Shown one piece after another: positions 32,475 to 33,720 of a DNA stretch of 33,720 nt; positions within the stretch are counted from its first letter, which is position 1, and every line of letters starts with the position of its first letter. Origin of the DNA: an uncultured Bacteroidales bacterium. Lineage in GTDB: Bacteria; Bacteroidota; Bacteroidia; Bacteroidales; UBA932. The translations under genes were made by a program, and so were the position numbers. The stretch spans positions 1-33,720 of the forward strand of contig CAMJHJ010000005.1 in NCBI GenBank assembly GCA_946405485.1, given 5' to 3'. The notes beneath the pieces were generated by a model. That model did not search any database. It saw nothing but the letters and a program-made list of their open reading frames with translations, and was not told where the DNA came from.

Positions 32475-33720
32475 ATGAAAAAGATCATGCTGACCCTGCT
32501 GGGAGTGTTTGTGCTCGCAGCAGGGTTCTGCCACGCGCAGCGTGGGCAGCTCGCTGCCGGGGCCGCCCGGGTGGATATTACTCCTGATGAGGCAACGCTT
32601 CCGAAAACATCCCAGGGCATCCTGGATCATTGCTACGCCCGTGCCATCGTTTTCACGAACGGTACCACCAAGGCGGCGTTCGTGTCCATGGATGCGGCGA
32701 TGAGTAACAATCGGATGGTCGCCGCAGTCAACGAACGCGCATTCAAGGAGTTGGGTATTCCCGAAGGGAACATACTCTACAACTGGACGCACACGCATTC
32801 CGGCTCGTCCGTTTTTGGCGAAGAACTCAACAATCGCGTCTTCCAGGCCTTGAAGGAAGCCAATGACCGTCTCGTGCCCGCCAAGGTAGGCTATGGCGAC
32901 GGTGTTTGCTACCTCAATGTCAAACGTGATCTCTTTGATCCGGAGCGAGGAACCTGGTGGGAAGGTCCTGATTATGACGGCAAGTCTGACAAGACCGTTG
33001 CTGTTATTTATTTCGAGAGTCTGGATGGCAAGCCCATCGCGACCTACTTCAACTATGCGATGCATGCCGTGATCACCGGCAATACCGACAAGGTGAGCGC
33101 TGATTTCCCCGGAGCGGCGGAAACGTATATCGAGAGCCGTTATGGTGACGACTTTGTAGCGTGCTTCGCTTCCGGTGCCGCCGGCGATCAGAATCCGATT
33201 TATTTCCAGCAAACCTTCGATCTGCGAGACATCCGAATAGCGGATTACGCGGCGCGCGGTGAAGACATCTCCAACGCGATGCCTCCGGGAGGTCAGGGAC
33301 TGGACCGCAGCAAACCTGAGGTGCAGCGCCTTCTGGGTGAGCAGGAACGGATGATCCGCAGCTATGGGCAGATTCTTGGCGAGGAGGTTAAGTATGTCAT
33401 TATGATGATGCGCCGCTTCGAGACCGATGTCACGCTCAAGTGTCTGCACAAGACTGTCTCCTGTCCGGCCCGCCGGCAACTCAACGGCGGTGGGCGTGCC
33501 GGCTACGAAGGCCAGTACGAGGACGCCGGTGAGGCCACGATCGACCTTCATCTGACGATGCTCGATGATATCCCCGTGGTGGGTACGAGCGGTGAGCCGT
33601 ACAATCCGATAGCGGTGGAGCTGAAACAGAAATCTCCTTATGCGCGCACCATGCTGACCACGCTTTGCCAAGGCACGTTCACGGGTTACATCCCCGATGA
33701 CGAGTCCTACGGCGCCCAGT
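32475..33720 (+). CDS. Neutral/alkaline ceramidase-like amidohydrolase, copy 2 (partial, C-terminus off the right edge)
   Basis: An open frame with no stop runs from the ATG at 32475 to the right edge (415 codons), so the end is missing. An in-frame ATG at 32463 overlaps the preceding TGA by one base and is an alternative start. The signal peptide runs MKKIMLTLLGVFVLAAGFCHAQ. It is a tandem paralogue of the preceding gene with LAAGAARVDITP, metal motif WTHTHSGS (His106 and His108), NYAMHAVITG and ASGAAGDQNP. Its first 120 residues differ clearly from copy 1, whereas the stretch after GVCYLNVKRDLFDPERG is nearly identical. The two may act on different acyl groups of the same substrate class, which is inference. 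Confidence 0.85.
   Translation, partial: MKKIMLTLLGVFVLAAGFCHAQRGQLAAGAARVDITPDEATLPKTSQGILDHCYARAIVFTNGTTKAAFVSMDAAMSNNRMVAAVNERAFKELGIPEGNILYNWTHTHSGSSVFGEELNNRVFQALKEANDRLVPAKVGYGDGVCYLNVKRDLFDPERGTWWEGPDYDGKSDKTVAVIYFESLDGKPIATYFNYAMHAVITGNTDKVSADFPGAAETYIESRYGDDFVACFASGAAGDQNPIYFQQTFDLRDIRIADYAARGEDISNAMPPGGQGLDRSKPEVQRLLGEQERMIRSYGQILGEEVKYVIMMMRRFETDVTLKCLHKTVSCPARRQLNGGGRAGYEGQYEDAGEATIDLHLTMLDDIPVVGTSGEPYNPIAVELKQKSPYARTMLTTLCQGTFTGYIPDDESYGAQ

Overview
The window looks like chromosomal DNA of an uncultured, GC-rich member of the Bacteroidales (Bacteroidota). The support is a SusC/SusD pair, a one-polypeptide hybrid two-component regulator, many secreted lipoproteins starting MKK with a lipobox, and promoter -7 boxes of the TAnnTTTG type in front of several genes. 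No phage, transposon, plasmid, CRISPR, tRNA or rRNA feature was found.

Region 1 (1-10140) is an arabinose-releasing block. On the minus strand lie a large GH54 alpha-L-arabinofuranosidase lipoprotein (4447-1217) and, 29 bases downstream, the start of a CASTOR/POLLUX-like ion channel that runs off the left edge. On the plus strand, divergent from a shared 163-base intergenic region, lie a CE6 esterase-GH51 arabinofuranosidase fusion (4611-7664) and a second GH54 lipoprotein (7705-10140). A strong hairpin terminator at 10159-10198 closes the block. Both GH54 proteins carry a lamin-tail domain that appears to be interrupted by beta-rich repeat modules.

Region 2 (10339-22823) is probably one long plus-strand gene group: a double SGNH hydrolase, a hybrid two-component regulator with a periplasmic-binding-protein sensor, a GH13 enzyme, a GH32 fructosidase, and four different alpha/beta-hydrolase esterases. 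It ends at a 19-bp-stem terminator (22843-22892). Region 3 (23001-33720) starts with its own promoter and holds an MFS sugar importer, a fructokinase, SusC, SusD, a DUF3823 lipoprotein, and two tandem neutral-ceramidase-like hydrolases, the second cut by the right edge.

Together regions 2 and 3 read as a fructan or sucrose utilisation locus. The GH32/GH13 enzymes, MFS importer, fructokinase, SusCD pair and PBP-sensor regulator match the known Bacteroides thetaiotaomicron levan locus (BT1754-BT1765) in content. What is unusual is the load of acyl-hydrolases (two SGNH domains, four alpha/beta hydrolases, two ceramidase-like amidases) built into it. This suggests that the true substrate is an acylated fructose-containing sugar. 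That substrate is inference; the enzyme families are seen in the sequence. Base composition drops noticeably to the right of about 10.2 kb, so the two halves may have different histories.
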